Shown: positions 15,120 through 23,405, counted from the stretch's first letter. The stretch is DNA of 26,157 nt from Methyloceanibacter sp. (GCA_025449615.1 JANWJA010000008.1:1-26157); one strand, 5' to 3'. The notes: generated by a model from the letters alone, not told the origin. Translations and numbers: made by a program.

Positions 15120-17183
15120 ATGCGCAAGAAGGCGAAAACACGCGATCTGTTCTCCAAGCTCGACGAGGAGTCGAAGCGGAAGCCGTTGCGCGCGTCAAAG
15201 TCGAGCGACAAGGCGAAGCCTGCGCGAGCCGGCCGCAGCAATGGCGAGGACTATACCGCGCATGACATCGAGGTGCTGGAGGGGCTGGAACCGGTGCGCC
15301 GGCGTCCCGGCATGTATATCGGCGGCACTGACGAAAAGGCGATGCATCACCTTTTTGCCGAGGTGCTCGACAATGCCATGGACGAGGCGGTTGCCGGGCA
15401 TGCGAGCCGGATCGAGGTAAGCCTCGAAGCCGACGGCTTTCTCACGGTGACGGATAACGGCCGCGGCATTCCGGTCGATCCGCATCCGAAATTCAAAGCG
15501 AAATCGGCGCTCGAAGTCATCATGACGACGCTGCATTCGGGCGGCAAATTCAACTCCAAGGTCTATGCGACGAGCGGCGGCTTGCACGGCGTCGGCGTCT
15601 CGGTCGCGAACGCGCTCTCCGAAACGCTCGAAGTCGAGGTGGCGCGGGGACAAAAGCTCTATCGCCAGACCTTTACGCGCGGCGCGCCGGACGGAAAGCT
15701 GAAGGCTCTCGGCGCGGTGAAGAACCGCCGCGGCACGACGATCCGATTCAGGCCGGACCCGAAAATCTTCGGCAAGGGCGCAGCCTTCGACCCGAAGCGG
15801 CTGTTCCGGATGGCCCGCTCGAAAGCCTATCTGTTCGGCGGGGTGGAAATTCGCTGGTCCTGCGCCAAGCAGCTGCTCGAAGGCGATAAGGACACGCCCG
15901 AGACAGCCGTGTTCCATTTCCCGGGTGGCCTCAAGGACTTTCTCGCAAACCGCATCGAGGGGCAGGAAACCGTCACCAAGGACGCATTCTCCGGACGCAT
16001 CGAAAAGAAAGAAGGCCACGGCTCGGTGGAATGGGCGATCGCCTGGGTCGCGGGCGAGGACGGCTTCATTAGCTCTTATTGCAACACGGTGCCGACGCCG
16101 GATGGCGGTACGCATGAGGCGGGTTTGCGCTCTGCTCTCACCAAGGGCTTGCGCGCCTATGGCGAGCTCGCCGGCAACAAGAAGATGGCGCAGCTCACGG
16201 CCGAGGACGTGCTTGGCACCGCCGCCGCGATGCTCTCGCTCTTCATGCGCGAGCCGGAATTTCAGGGCCAGACCAAGGATAGACTCTCTAGTGCCGAGGC
16301 GACGCGCATCGTCGAAGGCGCGATTCGCGACGCCTTCGACCATTGGCTGACCGGCAACCCGACTCAAGCCAACCGACTGCTTGAATGGGTCGTCGATCGC
16401 TCCGAGGAGCGGCTTCGCCGCAAAAAAGAAAAAGAGGTCGGGCGGCAGAGCGCGACGCGGCGCTTGCGGCTTCCGGGCAAGCTCGCTGATTGCGCCATCA
16501 GCGAAGCCAAAGGCACCGAGATCTTCATCGTCGAGGGCGATTCAGCTGGAGGCTCGGCGAAGCAGGCGCGAGATCGCGCGAGCCAGGCCGTGCTGCCGTT
16601 ACGAGGCAAGATCCTCAACGTGGCAAGCGCGAGTTCATCGAAGCTCGGCGACAATCAGCTTCTGTCCGACCTCATTCAGGCGCTCGGTTGCGGCACCGGT
16701 ACGCAATATCGCGATCAGGATCTCCGCTACGAGAAGGTGGTGATCATGACCGACGCCGATGTCGACGGCGCGCATATCGCCTCGCTCCTGATCACCTTCT
16801 TCTATCAGGAGATGCGCGGGCTGATCGATCAGGGACATCTGTATCTCGCCGTGCCGCCGCTCTATCGCTTGAGCCAAGGCGGCAAGACGCTTTTTGCGCG
16901 CGACGATGCGCATAAGGAGCAGCTGATGATGAAGGAGTTCAACGGCAAGGGCAAAGTGGACGTGTCGCGCTTCAAAGGTCTCGGCGAGATGCCGATGCGG
17001 CAATTGAAGGAGACGACGATGGACCCTTCGCTCCGCACGTTGCTGAAAGTCGAGATCGTGGAAAGTGAGCGGACCCTGACCAACAAGGTCGTGGATCAGT
17101 TGATGGGCAACAAGCCGGAAGCCCGCTTCAAATTCATTCAAGAGCGTGCAGAGTTCGCGGCGCTCGAGGTGCTGGATATTTGA
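15120..17183 (+). CDS. parE: DNA topoisomerase IV subunit B
   Basis: A 687-residue GHKL ATPase/TOPRIM subunit which with ParC decatenates daughter chromosomes. ATPase motifs: EVLDNAMDEA (E81, N85), TDNGRGIPVD (111-120), HSGGKFNSKVYATSGGLHGVG. The TOPRIM metal site comprises EGDSAGGSAKQARDR (E472) and TDADVDGAH (D545, D547, D549). VDPHPKFKAKSALEVI, the RLRLPGKLADC block and the short C-terminus fit ParE rather than GyrB. Residues 1-45 form a Lys/Arg/Ser-rich extension before the first conserved block. No strong Shine-Dalgarno precedes ATG 15120. The gene ends seven bases before the convergent membrane methyltransferase gene. Confidence 0.95.
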   Translation: MRKKAKTRDLFSKLDEESKRKPLRASKSSDKAKPARAGRSNGEDYTAHDIEVLEGLEPVRRRPGMYIGGTDEKAMHHLFAEVLDNAMDEAVAGHASRIEVSLEADGFLTVTDNGRGIPVDPHPKFKAKSALEVIMTTLHSGGKFNSKVYATSGGLHGVGVSVANALSETLEVEVARGQKLYRQTFTRGAPDGKLKALGAVKNRRGTTIRFRPDPKIFGKGAAFDPKRLFRMARSKAYLFGGVEIRWSCAKQLLEGDKDTPETAVFHFPGGLKDFLANRIEGQETVTKDAFSGRIEKKEGHGSVEWAIAWVAGEDGFISSYCNTVPTPDGGTHEAGLRSALTKGLRAYGELAGNKKMAQLTAEDVLGTAAAMLSLFMREPEFQGQTKDRLSSAEATRIVEGAIRDAFDHWLTGNPTQANRLLEWVVDRSEERLRRKKEKEVGRQSATRRLRLPGKLADCAISEAKGTEIFIVEGDSAGGSAKQARDRASQAVLPLRGKILNVASASSSKLGDNQLLSDLIQALGCGTGTQYRDQDLRYEKVVIMTDADVDGAHIASLLITFFYQEMRGLIDQGHLYLAVPPLYRLSQGGKTLFARDDAHKEQLMMKEFNGKGKVDVSRFKGLGEMPMRQLKETTMDPSLRTLLKVEIVESERTLTNKVVDQLMGNKPEARFKFIQERAEFAALEVLDI

Positions 17184-17190
17184 CGCCGGC

Positions 17191-17664
17191 TCACAGCCAG
17201 CGCGGCACGCGCGCTTTGTATTTCCCGTACTCCTCGCCGAATTTTGCATCGAGATAGGTCTCTTCGCGCTCCACCACGCCGCGCTGCAAGACGATGAGCA
17301 GCGGCACGAGCAGAAGCAGCATCCAGACGCTGGTGGCGAGAATGGCGATGCCGAAATAGAGAAGTATGAAACCGATATAGATCGGGTTGCGGGTGACGCG
17401 ATACGGACCGTTAGTGACGAGCGTGGTTGCCGGGCGGCCCGGAACGACATCGGCGCCAGCGCGAGTGAAGGTCCGCACCGAGAATGCGGCGAGCGCAAAG
17501 CCAATCACGACGAAGGTCAGTCCGACCGCGACGGCAAGCTCATTCGCCGAACCGAGACCGGGCCCGATGGGAAGCGCCAGGCTGAGGAGCAAACCCGCTA
17601 CAACCGCACCAAGGAAGAGAAGCGGCGGCTTCACGGCGACATCGGCAAAGTCAGGCTGGCTCAT
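17191..17664 (-). CDS. Isoprenylcysteine carboxyl methyltransferase-family membrane protein
   Basis: A 157-residue integral membrane methyltransferase of the ICMT/PEMT-like superfamily. It has about four hydrophobic segments and the C-terminal SAM-binding signature GPYRVTRNPIYIGF, then EREETYLDAKFGEEYGKYKARVPRWL. Bacterial members methylate diverse lipophilic substrates; the substrate here is unknown. ATG 17664 has GAGG about ten bases upstream. It converges on parE (7-base gap) and is divergent from the following secreted hypothetical gene across 115 bases. Confidence 0.87.
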   Translation of the reverse strand: MSQPDFADVAVKPPLLFLGAVVAGLLLSLALPIGPGLGSANELAVAVGLTFVVIGFALAAFSVRTFTRAGADVVPGRPATTLVTNGPYRVTRNPIYIGFILLYFGIAILATSVWMLLLLVPLLIVLQRGVVEREETYLDAKFGEEYGKYKARVPRWL

Positions 17665-17779
17665 TTGTTGGCTTCCTCACCCCCTGTCGCGACGCGCCGC
17701 AATACTCTATAAATCGCCTTCGTGAAGCGGGTCCATAGGTCGCGCCGGTTATTCGCGCGGAAGAAAGAGGGAGTTCCCC

Positions 17780-18289
17780 ATGCTTAAGACGATCCTCCGC
17801 GCTGCCGTTCTTGTTTCGCTCGCCGCGCCCATTGGAATCGCGCTTGCCGACGACACCAAATTGATCGACGGCGTGGCGCCGGAAGTGGCGGAAGTGGTAA
17901 CCGGCGGATCCTGGTCGATCGACAAGCAGGGCGGGTTCTATCGCGCCATCGTGCTCATGACCGGCGATCAAAAGACCTTCGGCGCGCATGTCTATCTGCA
18001 ATGGCTCGCATTCTCGGAAGGCAGCCCCATTCCTGCGGTGGTGAAAACGGTGCCGATCAAGGAGATCAACGACCAAGGACTTGCCAATGCCTCGATCGAG
18101 CTCGAGGGCGAGGAAGGCAAAGACAACGAGGTTACGGTCGTCGTCAGCTCTTATGATTTGGATGCCGATAAAGACATCACTCTGTTCGTTAAGGCTGGGC
18201 AACCCGGCACTTATGCCATGGCCGCGGCCCCGGCGAAGAGTGATGACGACGCTCCAGCCAAGAAAGAGGCACCTGGTAAAGAGGACTAA
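17780..18289 (+). CDS. Secreted hypothetical protein with charged C-terminal tail
   Basis: A 169-residue protein with a clear Sec signal peptide (cleavage likely after ALA, residue 23). The mature domain has beta-rich blocks such as GGSWSIDKQGGFYRAIVLMTG, HVYLQWLAFSEG and NEVTVVVSSYDLDADKDITLFV. The last ~25 residues are Ala/Lys/Asp-rich and probably disordered. I do not recognise the family; periplasmic location is the only supported inference. AGAGGGAG upstream of the ATG is a good ribosome-binding site. It precedes the helicase by 188 bases. Confidence 0.75.
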   Translation: MLKTILRAAVLVSLAAPIGIALADDTKLIDGVAPEVAEVVTGGSWSIDKQGGFYRAIVLMTGDQKTFGAHVYLQWLAFSEGSPIPAVVKTVPIKEINDQGLANASIELEGEEGKDNEVTVVVSSYDLDADKDITLFVKAGQPGTYAMAAAPAKSDDDAPAKKEAPGKED

Positions 18290-18311
18290 GCCGACTGCGG
18301 TGCTTCGTCTC

Positions 18312-18375
18312 GTAGGTTGAAATGTGGCATTTGCCACTTGCGCTTCAGCGCGCTCGCGCTTATTTGGAAGCCTAC
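18312..18375 (+). other. Predicted three-way-junction RNA/DNA element upstream of the DEAD-box helicase
   Basis: An outer stem GTAGGTT (18312-18318) with AGCCTAC (18369-18375), seven pairs including one G-U, encloses two complete hairpins. The first is GTGGC-ATTT-GCCAC (18324-18337) and the second AGCGC-GCTC-GCGCT (18347-18360). No U-tract follows, so it is not a simple terminator for the upstream gene. It may be a structured leader, a dispersed repeat or a DNA cruciform. Pairing seen directly; function unknown. Confidence 0.45.
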
Positions 18376-18452
18376 AGGTACTTGCGTGAGGGTTGCGAAT
18401 CGTTGAAAGCAAAACTTGCGTGCTGAGGAAGCATAGGCGCCGGCAATACGGC

Positions 18453-18474
18453 TTGGCGCTATATATTTAGCCAA
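18453..18474 (+). promoter_or_regulatory. Hairpin ending three bases before the helicase start codon; no visible ribosome-binding site
   Basis: TTGGC (18453-18457) pairs with GCCAA (18470-18474) around a 12-base AT-rich loop containing TATATATTT, three bases before ATG 18478. No Shine-Dalgarno is visible. Two readings are possible: a translation-controlling hairpin, perhaps temperature-sensitive, or a -10-like TATATT (18462-18467) giving a nearly leaderless mRNA. Confidence 0.35.
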
Positions 18475-18477
18475 TTC

Positions 18478-20076
18478 ATGAGCTTTGAAAATCTCGGACT
18501 AAGTCCCAAAGTCTTATCCGCCGTCACGGCGGCAGGCTTCACGACCCCCACCCCCATTCAGGCGCAAGCAATTCCGCATGCCGTCACTGGCCGCGATGTG
18601 CTTGGCATCGCTCAAACTGGAACCGGCAAAACCGCGTCGTTCGCGTTGCCGATGTTGACGCGGCTGGAACGCGGACGCGCACGGGCGCGCATGCCGCGCT
18701 CGTTGATCTTGGAACCGACGCGTGAACTTGCGGCGCAAGTCGCCGAAACTTTCGAGATCCTCGGTAAGAGCCACAAGCTCACCATCGCGCTCCTGATCGG
18801 CGGGGTGGCCTATGATGAGCAGGATCGTAAACTCGATCGCGGCGCGGATGTGGTGATCGCGACGCCGGGGCGCCTGCTCGATCATTTCGAGCGCGGCAAA
18901 CTTCTGCTCAACGGCATCGAGATCCTGGTCATCGACGAAGCCGATCGCATGCTCGATATGGGCTTCATCCCGGACATCGAGCGCATCTGCAAATTACTGC
19001 CCTTCACCCGCCAGACGCTGTTCTTCTCTGCGACAATGCCGACGGAAATCCAGCGCCTCGTCAACAGTTTCCTGCATCAACCGGAGCGGATCGAGATCGC
19101 GCCGCAAGCGACGGCCGCCGCGACCATCGTGCAGCGCCTGAAGAAGACACCGGAAGATCCAAAGGCGAAGCGCGAGGCGTTGCGCCTACTGATGCGGGAA
19201 ACCGGCGTCAAGAACGCCATCATCTTCTGCAATCGCAAGCGCGATGTCGGGCTGCTGCATCGGTCCCTGGTCAAGCATGGCTTCAGCGCCGGCTGTCTCC
19301 ATGGTGACATGGATCAGCATCAGCGCACCGCGACGCTCGACGCCTTCCGCAACGGCTCGATCGCCTTCCTTGCCGCAAGCGATGTCGCGGCTCGAGGACT
19401 CGATATCCCCGATGTGAGCCACATCTTCAATTACGACGTCCCGATCCATCCCGAGGATTACATCCATCGCATCGGACGCACTGGGCGCGCCGGCCGCGAG
19501 GGCTTCACCGCAATGCTGGTGACGCCGAAGGACCATAAAGCGCTCAAAGCGATCGAGACTTTGCTGAAGCAAGAGATCCCTTGGCTCGATGGCGCCCCAG
19601 AGTTCAGCGAGGCCCGCGAGGCGAATGGCCGGTCGGATGCTCCGCGTGGCCGGAGAGGCCCAAGGGCAAGAGGACCAAAAGCTGGCGGGCAGCCGCGTCA
19701 CGGCGCTCCAAAGTCCCTGCCGCCGAAACCGACACAGGATGTCCTCCCGGCAAAACAGCCACAGGCTGCCACTGCCGAGCGGGCGCAGGACGCACCGATT
19801 GCGGAGTCACACCGCCCGCCTGAGCACCAGCGCCAGGCCGATCCCCATCGTCAGCCAGAGCCCCATCGCCAGCCCGAGCCCCATCGCCAGCCAGAACCGC
19901 AACGCCAGCCAGCGTCCCATCGCCAGCACAACGACAATGGCCGAGACCGGCAGGCGCACAGCACAAAGTCCCCTCAACACGCCAGGCCCCAACCCGCCCC
20001 AAGGCGCCAGCAATCGAGCGGCATGGGCGACCATGTTCCGGCCTTCATGATGCGATCGGTGCGACCGGTCGAGTAG
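18478..20076 (+). CDS. DEAD-box ATP-dependent RNA helicase, RhlE-like
   Basis: A 532-residue RNA helicase for remodelling rRNA or mRNA structure. Motifs in order: Q motif (GFTTPTPIQAQAIP), AQTGTGKT (45-52), PTRELAAQ, DEAD (153-156), SAT (184-186), and HRIGRTGRAGREG (from 330). The RecA-like core ends near residue 375. The remaining ~155 residues are a disordered Pro/Gln/His/Arg-rich tail containing an 18-nt tandem repeat, presumably RNA- or protein-binding. The start is the family-typical MSFENLGLSPKVL. Upstream are a three-way-junction element and a start-proximal hairpin, hinting at post-transcriptional control as seen for some cold-responsive helicases. RhlE versus other DEAD-box subgroups is judged by eye. 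Confidence 0.92.
   Translation: MSFENLGLSPKVLSAVTAAGFTTPTPIQAQAIPHAVTGRDVLGIAQTGTGKTASFALPMLTRLERGRARARMPRSLILEPTRELAAQVAETFEILGKSHKLTIALLIGGVAYDEQDRKLDRGADVVIATPGRLLDHFERGKLLLNGIEILVIDEADRMLDMGFIPDIERICKLLPFTRQTLFFSATMPTEIQRLVNSFLHQPERIEIAPQATAAATIVQRLKKTPEDPKAKREALRLLMRETGVKNAIIFCNRKRDVGLLHRSLVKHGFSAGCLHGDMDQHQRTATLDAFRNGSIAFLAASDVAARGLDIPDVSHIFNYDVPIHPEDYIHRIGRTGRAGREGFTAMLVTPKDHKALKAIETLLKQEIPWLDGAPEFSEAREANGRSDAPRGRRGPRARGPKAGGQPRHGAPKSLPPKPTQDVLPAKQPQAATAERAQDAPIAESHRPPEHQRQADPHRQPEPHRQPEPHRQPEPQRQPASHRQHNDNGRDRQAHSTKSPQHARPQPAPRRQQSSGMGDHVPAFMMRSVRPVE
19843..19926 (+). repeat. 18-nt in-frame tandem repeat in the helicase tail
   Basis: Four 18-base units (19843-19860, 19861-19878, 19879-19896, 19897-19914) plus a partial fifth. 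Each is close to CCCCATCGCCAGCCAGAG and encodes Pro-His-Arg-Gln-Pro-Glu variants from residue 456. A degenerate unit precedes them (19822-19842). Length variation between strains would be expected. Confidence 0.85.
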
Positions 20077-20202
20077 CGAAGTCGCGCGCTGCAACTTCGT
20101 GAGCAGCATCGCTTCCCCCAACGTCACAAATCGAATCCTACCGTCCCCGTAGCGCATTGATTTTCTTGCGCCTTATTATCGCCCCGCGACTCATCGATCG
20201 GA

Positions 20203-20217
20203 TTAATACCCCGTTAA
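20203..20217. promoter_or_regulatory. Candidate CtrA binding site upstream of the diguanylate cyclase gene
   Basis: TTAATACCCCGTTAA is an exact TTAA-N7-TTAA full box, the recognition pattern of the alphaproteobacterial cell-cycle regulator CtrA, 117 bases before the preferred GTG start. The 257-base stretch 20077-20333 otherwise holds a hairpin CGAAGT/ACTTCG (20077-20099) just after the helicase stop, without a U-tract, and nothing else identifiable. Confidence 0.5.
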
Positions 20218-20333
20218 TTCGCGGCCAATAGCGTCTCCCCACATCCGATCCTTACCGCTTGCAGAAATTCGTGGCGGTCGGTCCAGGAGATTTCCTGGGA
20301 AGACCTTGTGTCATTGATTTGGGGGGCGCGCGC

Positions 20334-21251
20334 GTGGCTCAGGAACAGGAAGTTGATTGGACTGTCGCTACCGCCGAACGGGCCGCAGCCTATCCCCAGC
20401 AGCTGAACCTGCCCCCAAATAGCGAGCCGCCTAGCATCCTGACAACGCATCTCAAGCTCGACGAAAAGGTCGACACGGTCAGCGCTGAGGTGTCGGCCGA
20501 ACTCGGCGAAATCGTCCACAATATCGACGACGCCTTGCGCTCGACCGGCAATTTCGGCCTCTCTCTCGAGGCCTTGATGCCCCATCTCGGCGGCGCGCTC
20601 ACGGCAAACGACCTCAAGATGGTCGTGGAGGCGCTTGTCGATGCCACCAAGCATGTTGCCGAGCACAGCCGCGCGCTTGAACGACGCATCACCGCATCGA
20701 AGACGGTGATCCAGGACCTGCATCAAGACCTCGAGACGGTCCGCGCGGAATCGCTGACCGACGATATGACCGGCCTCGCCAATCGCAGGCGCTTCGGTCA
20801 GGTGCTGAAAATGGAAGCCTTCGAGGCGAGAGAGACCGGCGATCCGCTCTGCCTCGCGCTCGCCGACGTGGACAATTTCAAACGCCTGAATGACAGTTTC
20901 GGCCATCAGGCCGGCGACCGGGCGCTCCGTGTCGTGGCGCAAATGTTCCAACAAAGCATCAAGATTGGAGCGCATGCCTGCCGTTATGGCGGCGAGGAAT
21001 TCGCCCTCGTCTTACCCCGGACCGAACTCGCCGACGCGGTCGCCCTTGCCAACGACATTCGCTGGGCCGTCAAGGAACGCGAGCTGGTCAAAAAACTCCG
21101 CGGGCAGCCGCTTGGCCATGTCACGCTCTCGATCGGCGTTGCCGCCTGTCGCCCAGGCGAGCCGGTCGACGATTTGGTGCATCGCGCCGACGCTTACCTC
21201 TACGCAGCGAAGCAACGCGGCCGCGATCGAGTCGAGGCGGACGGCGCTTAA
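20334..21251 (+). CDS. Diguanylate cyclase (GGDEF domain)
   Basis: A 305-residue soluble protein making cyclic di-GMP from two GTP. The catalytic domain (~140-300) has LTDDMTGLANRRRF, the metal/GTP motif ADVDNFKRLNDSFGH (177-191) and the active-site GGEEF (219-223), so it should be active. The inhibitory RxxD site five residues before GGEEF is absent (KIGA there). The N-terminal ~140 residues are helical with a likely coiled coil (about 105-138) and no membrane segment or recognised sensor domain. Start: a TTG at 20259 is possible, but the GTG at 20334 has a GGGGGG ribosome-binding site and is preferred. It converges on sufA 15 bases away. A CtrA-type box lies upstream. Confidence 0.9.
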   Translation: MAQEQEVDWTVATAERAAAYPQQLNLPPNSEPPSILTTHLKLDEKVDTVSAEVSAELGEIVHNIDDALRSTGNFGLSLEALMPHLGGALTANDLKMVVEALVDATKHVAEHSRALERRITASKTVIQDLHQDLETVRAESLTDDMTGLANRRRFGQVLKMEAFEARETGDPLCLALADVDNFKRLNDSFGHQAGDRALRVVAQMFQQSIKIGAHACRYGGEEFALVLPRTELADAVALANDIRWAVKERELVKKLRGQPLGHVTLSIGVAACRPGEPVDDLVHRADAYLYAAKQRGRDRVEADGA

Positions 21252-21266
21252 GGCGCTTATTGCGGG

Positions 21267-21644
21267 TTAGGAAGCGCTGTCGCCGGCAGGCTTAAGGGTG
21301 ACGGATTCGCCGCAGCCGCAAGACCCGGTCTGGTTCGGATTGTTGAAGACGAAACCTGAGCGCAAGCGGTCGGCCTTGTAGTCCATCTCGGTGCCGAGCA
21401 GGAATAAGACGGCCGTCGGATCGATCAGGATCTCGACGCCCTTATCCTCGACCACCTCGTCATGCGGCTTTTTCGCCTCGGCATATTCGAGCGTGTATTC
21501 CATGCCGGCACAGCCGCCATTCTTGACCCCGATACGAAGTGCTGCATGCTCCTTGCCGGCAGCCGCCATCAATGCGCGCACACGCTCGGCGGCGGCATCG
21601 GTCAAAGTCATGGTCTTGGGTAGTGTGCGGTTTGCGATGGTCAT
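21267..21644 (-). CDS. sufA: Iron-sulfur cluster A-type carrier
   Basis: A 125-residue HesB/IscA/SufA family protein that accepts and delivers Fe-S clusters. The three invariant cysteines are C45 (GGCAGMEY), C109 and C111 (GSCGCGES). LTDAAAERVRALMAAAG and LRIGVKNGGCAGM are typical of the family. It is the last gene of the suf operon, 38 bases after sufT, and this context is why it is called SufA rather than IscA or ErpA. Residues 1-11 precede the conserved domain. Confidence 0.93.
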   Translation of the reverse strand: MTIANRTLPKTMTLTDAAAERVRALMAAAGKEHAALRIGVKNGGCAGMEYTLEYAEAKKPHDEVVEDKGVEILIDPTAVLFLLGTEMDYKADRLRSGFVFNNPNQTGSCGCGESVTLKPAGDSAS

Positions 21645-21682
21645 GGACTGAACTTGGGTCAGATAGAGGCTCGGTTCAAGGC

Positions 21683-22144
21683 TTAAAACATATTCAGCGC
21701 GAGCTTGGCCTCATCGCTCATGCGGCTCATTTCCCAAGGCGGATCGAAGACAAGGTTGACCTTGACCTGGCCCACGCCGGGCACGGCGGAAACCGCGTTT
21801 TCCACCCAGCGCGGCATATCGCCGGCGACGGGGCAGCCAGGGGCGGTCAGAGTCATGTCGAGATCGACATTGCGGTCGCCGTCGATATCGATGCGGTAGA
21901 TCAGGCCGAGCTCGTAGATATCGACGGGGATCTCGGGATCGAACACGGTCTTGAGTGCGGAGACGATGTCGGATTTGAGCCGCTCGACCTCTTCAGGGGG
22001 GAGTGCGGAGCCCAAGGCGGCGCCATCGCCGCCACCGGTAGCGCCGACGCAAGCCTTGATGTCATCAGGCACAGGCGCTTCGGCGTCGGGCTTCCGATCT
22101 TCCAAGTCGGTCATTTCTTGAGTCTTCTCAGACATTTGAATCAT
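21683..22144 (-). CDS. sufT: SUF system Fe-S cluster assembly protein SufT (DUF59/MIP18)
   Basis: A 153-residue protein with a C-terminal MIP18/DUF59 domain: DPEIPVDIYELGLIY (69-83) and MTLTAPGCPVAGDM with the conserved C104. SufT supports Fe-S protein maturation in many bacteria and is usually encoded with SUF genes. Residues 1-50 are an acidic, Gly-rich, probably disordered extension. Two starts are possible: ATG 22144, four bases after the sufS stop, or ATG 22135 (MSEKTQ), for which the AGGT of the sufS end would be a better spaced ribosome-binding site. Coupling to sufS is likely either way. Confidence 0.92.
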   Translation of the reverse strand: MIQMSEKTQEMTDLEDRKPDAEAPVPDDIKACVGATGGGDGAALGSALPPEEVERLKSDIVSALKTVFDPEIPVDIYELGLIYRIDIDGDRNVDLDMTLTAPGCPVAGDMPRWVENAVSAVPGVGQVKVNLVFDPPWEMSRMSDEAKLALNMF

Positions 22145-22148
22145 TTAC

Positions 22149-23405
22149 CTAAGAGAACATCTCGTGCGCCTTGCGGAGTGCGCCCACGAGCGTATCGATC
22201 TCCTCGACAGTATTATACATGGCAATTGAGGCGCGCGCTGTCGAGGTGACACCGAACCGCGCCAAAAGTGGCTCGGCGCAATGGGTTCCGGCCCTCACGG
22301 CCACGCCATAACGGTCCAGGATGGTGCTCACATCGTGGGCGTGGGCGCCTTTCATCTCAAAGGAGATGATGCTGCCCTTGTTCGGCGCAGTCCCGAAAAT
22401 GCGGAGCCAGGGCAAGGGCGCGAGCTGCTCCATGGCATAGGCCAGCAACGCCTGCTCATGCGCCTTGATGCGGTCACGGCCCACGCCTTCGACGTATTCG
22501 ATCGCGGCGCCAAGCCCGATGGCCTGGACGATGGCCGGCGTGCCAGCCTCGAAGCGGTGCGGCGGCTTGGCATAGGTGATGCGATCGCAAGAGACGGTGC
22601 CGATCATCTCGCCGCCGCCTTGATAAGGCGGCATGGCGGCGAGCAGCTCCTCTTTGCCATAGAGCACGCCGATGCCGGTTGGGCCGTAGAGCTTGTGGCC
22701 GGTGAAGGAATAGAAATCGACGTCGAGGTCCTGGACATCGACCGGCATGTGGACCGCGGCCTGGGCGCCATCTGCAAGCACAGGGATGCCGCGGGCATGC
22801 GCAATCCTCACCACATCCTTCAGCGGCACGATGGTGCCGAGCACGTTGGACATATGGGTGATCGCGACCATCTTGGTGCGGGGGCTGAGCTGCGCCTCGA
22901 AATCCTCGATGCGGAACTCGCCTTCATCGGTGACCGGCACCCATTTCAGCACCGCGCCCTTCCGCTCGCGCAGGAAATGCCAGGGCACGATGTTGGAATG
23001 GTGCTCCATGATGGTGAGCACAATCTCGTCGCCCTTCCCGATATGGTCCATGCCATAGGAGCTCGCCACCAGGTTGATACCTTCGGTGGCGTTCCGGGTG
23101 AAGATGATCTCGGCGTCGGACCTGGCGTTGATGAAACGGCGCACGGTCTCGCGTGCTTTCTCGAAATTCTCGGTGGAAAGGTTGCTCAGATAATGCAGGC
23201 CGCGATGGACGTTGGCATATTCTTCGGCATAAGCGCGCTCGATGGTGTCGAGCACCTGGCTCGGCTTCTGCGCTGAGGCGCCGTTATCGAGATAGACAAG
23301 CGGTTTGCCATGGACCTTTTGCGACAGGATGGGAAAATCGGCGCGGATCGCCGCGACGTCATAAGGCGCCGGAGCGAGCCCAGATGATTTGGTCATCACG
23401 GTCAT
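22149..23405 (-). CDS. sufS: Cysteine desulfurase, SufS type
   Basis: A 418-residue PLP enzyme that mobilises sulfur from L-cysteine for Fe-S assembly. The PLP lysine is K238 in YSFTGHKLYGPTG and the persulfide cysteine is C376 in VRAGTHCAEPLL, the short-loop group II arrangement. EHHSNIVPWH and ADGAQAAVHMPVD are further family blocks. Its ATG overlaps the sufD stop as ATGA, so the two are translationally coupled. SufS usually needs a SufE or SufU partner; none is in the visible operon. Confidence 0.96.
   Translation of the reverse strand: MTVMTKSSGLAPAPYDVAAIRADFPILSQKVHGKPLVYLDNGASAQKPSQVLDTIERAYAEEYANVHRGLHYLSNLSTENFEKARETVRRFINARSDAEIIFTRNATEGINLVASSYGMDHIGKGDEIVLTIMEHHSNIVPWHFLRERKGAVLKWVPVTDEGEFRIEDFEAQLSPRTKMVAITHMSNVLGTIVPLKDVVRIAHARGIPVLADGAQAAVHMPVDVQDLDVDFYSFTGHKLYGPTGIGVLYGKEELLAAMPPYQGGGEMIGTVSCDRITYAKPPHRFEAGTPAIVQAIGLGAAIEYVEGVGRDRIKAHEQALLAYAMEQLAPLPWLRIFGTAPNKGSIISFEMKGAHAHDVSTILDRYGVAVRAGTHCAEPLLARFGVTSTARASIAMYNTVEEIDTLVGALRKAHEMFS

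Noticed and set aside
15195..16367. Open frame of 390 codons on the minus strand
   Set aside because: It is antisense to parE, whose motifs are unambiguous; composition is shadow-like.
20077..20099. Hairpin CGAAGT/ACTTCG after the helicase stop as a terminator
   Set aside because: Six-base stem with an 11-base loop and no following U-tract.
22281..23276. Open frame of 331 codons on the plus strand
   Set aside because: It is antisense to sufS with no domain signature.
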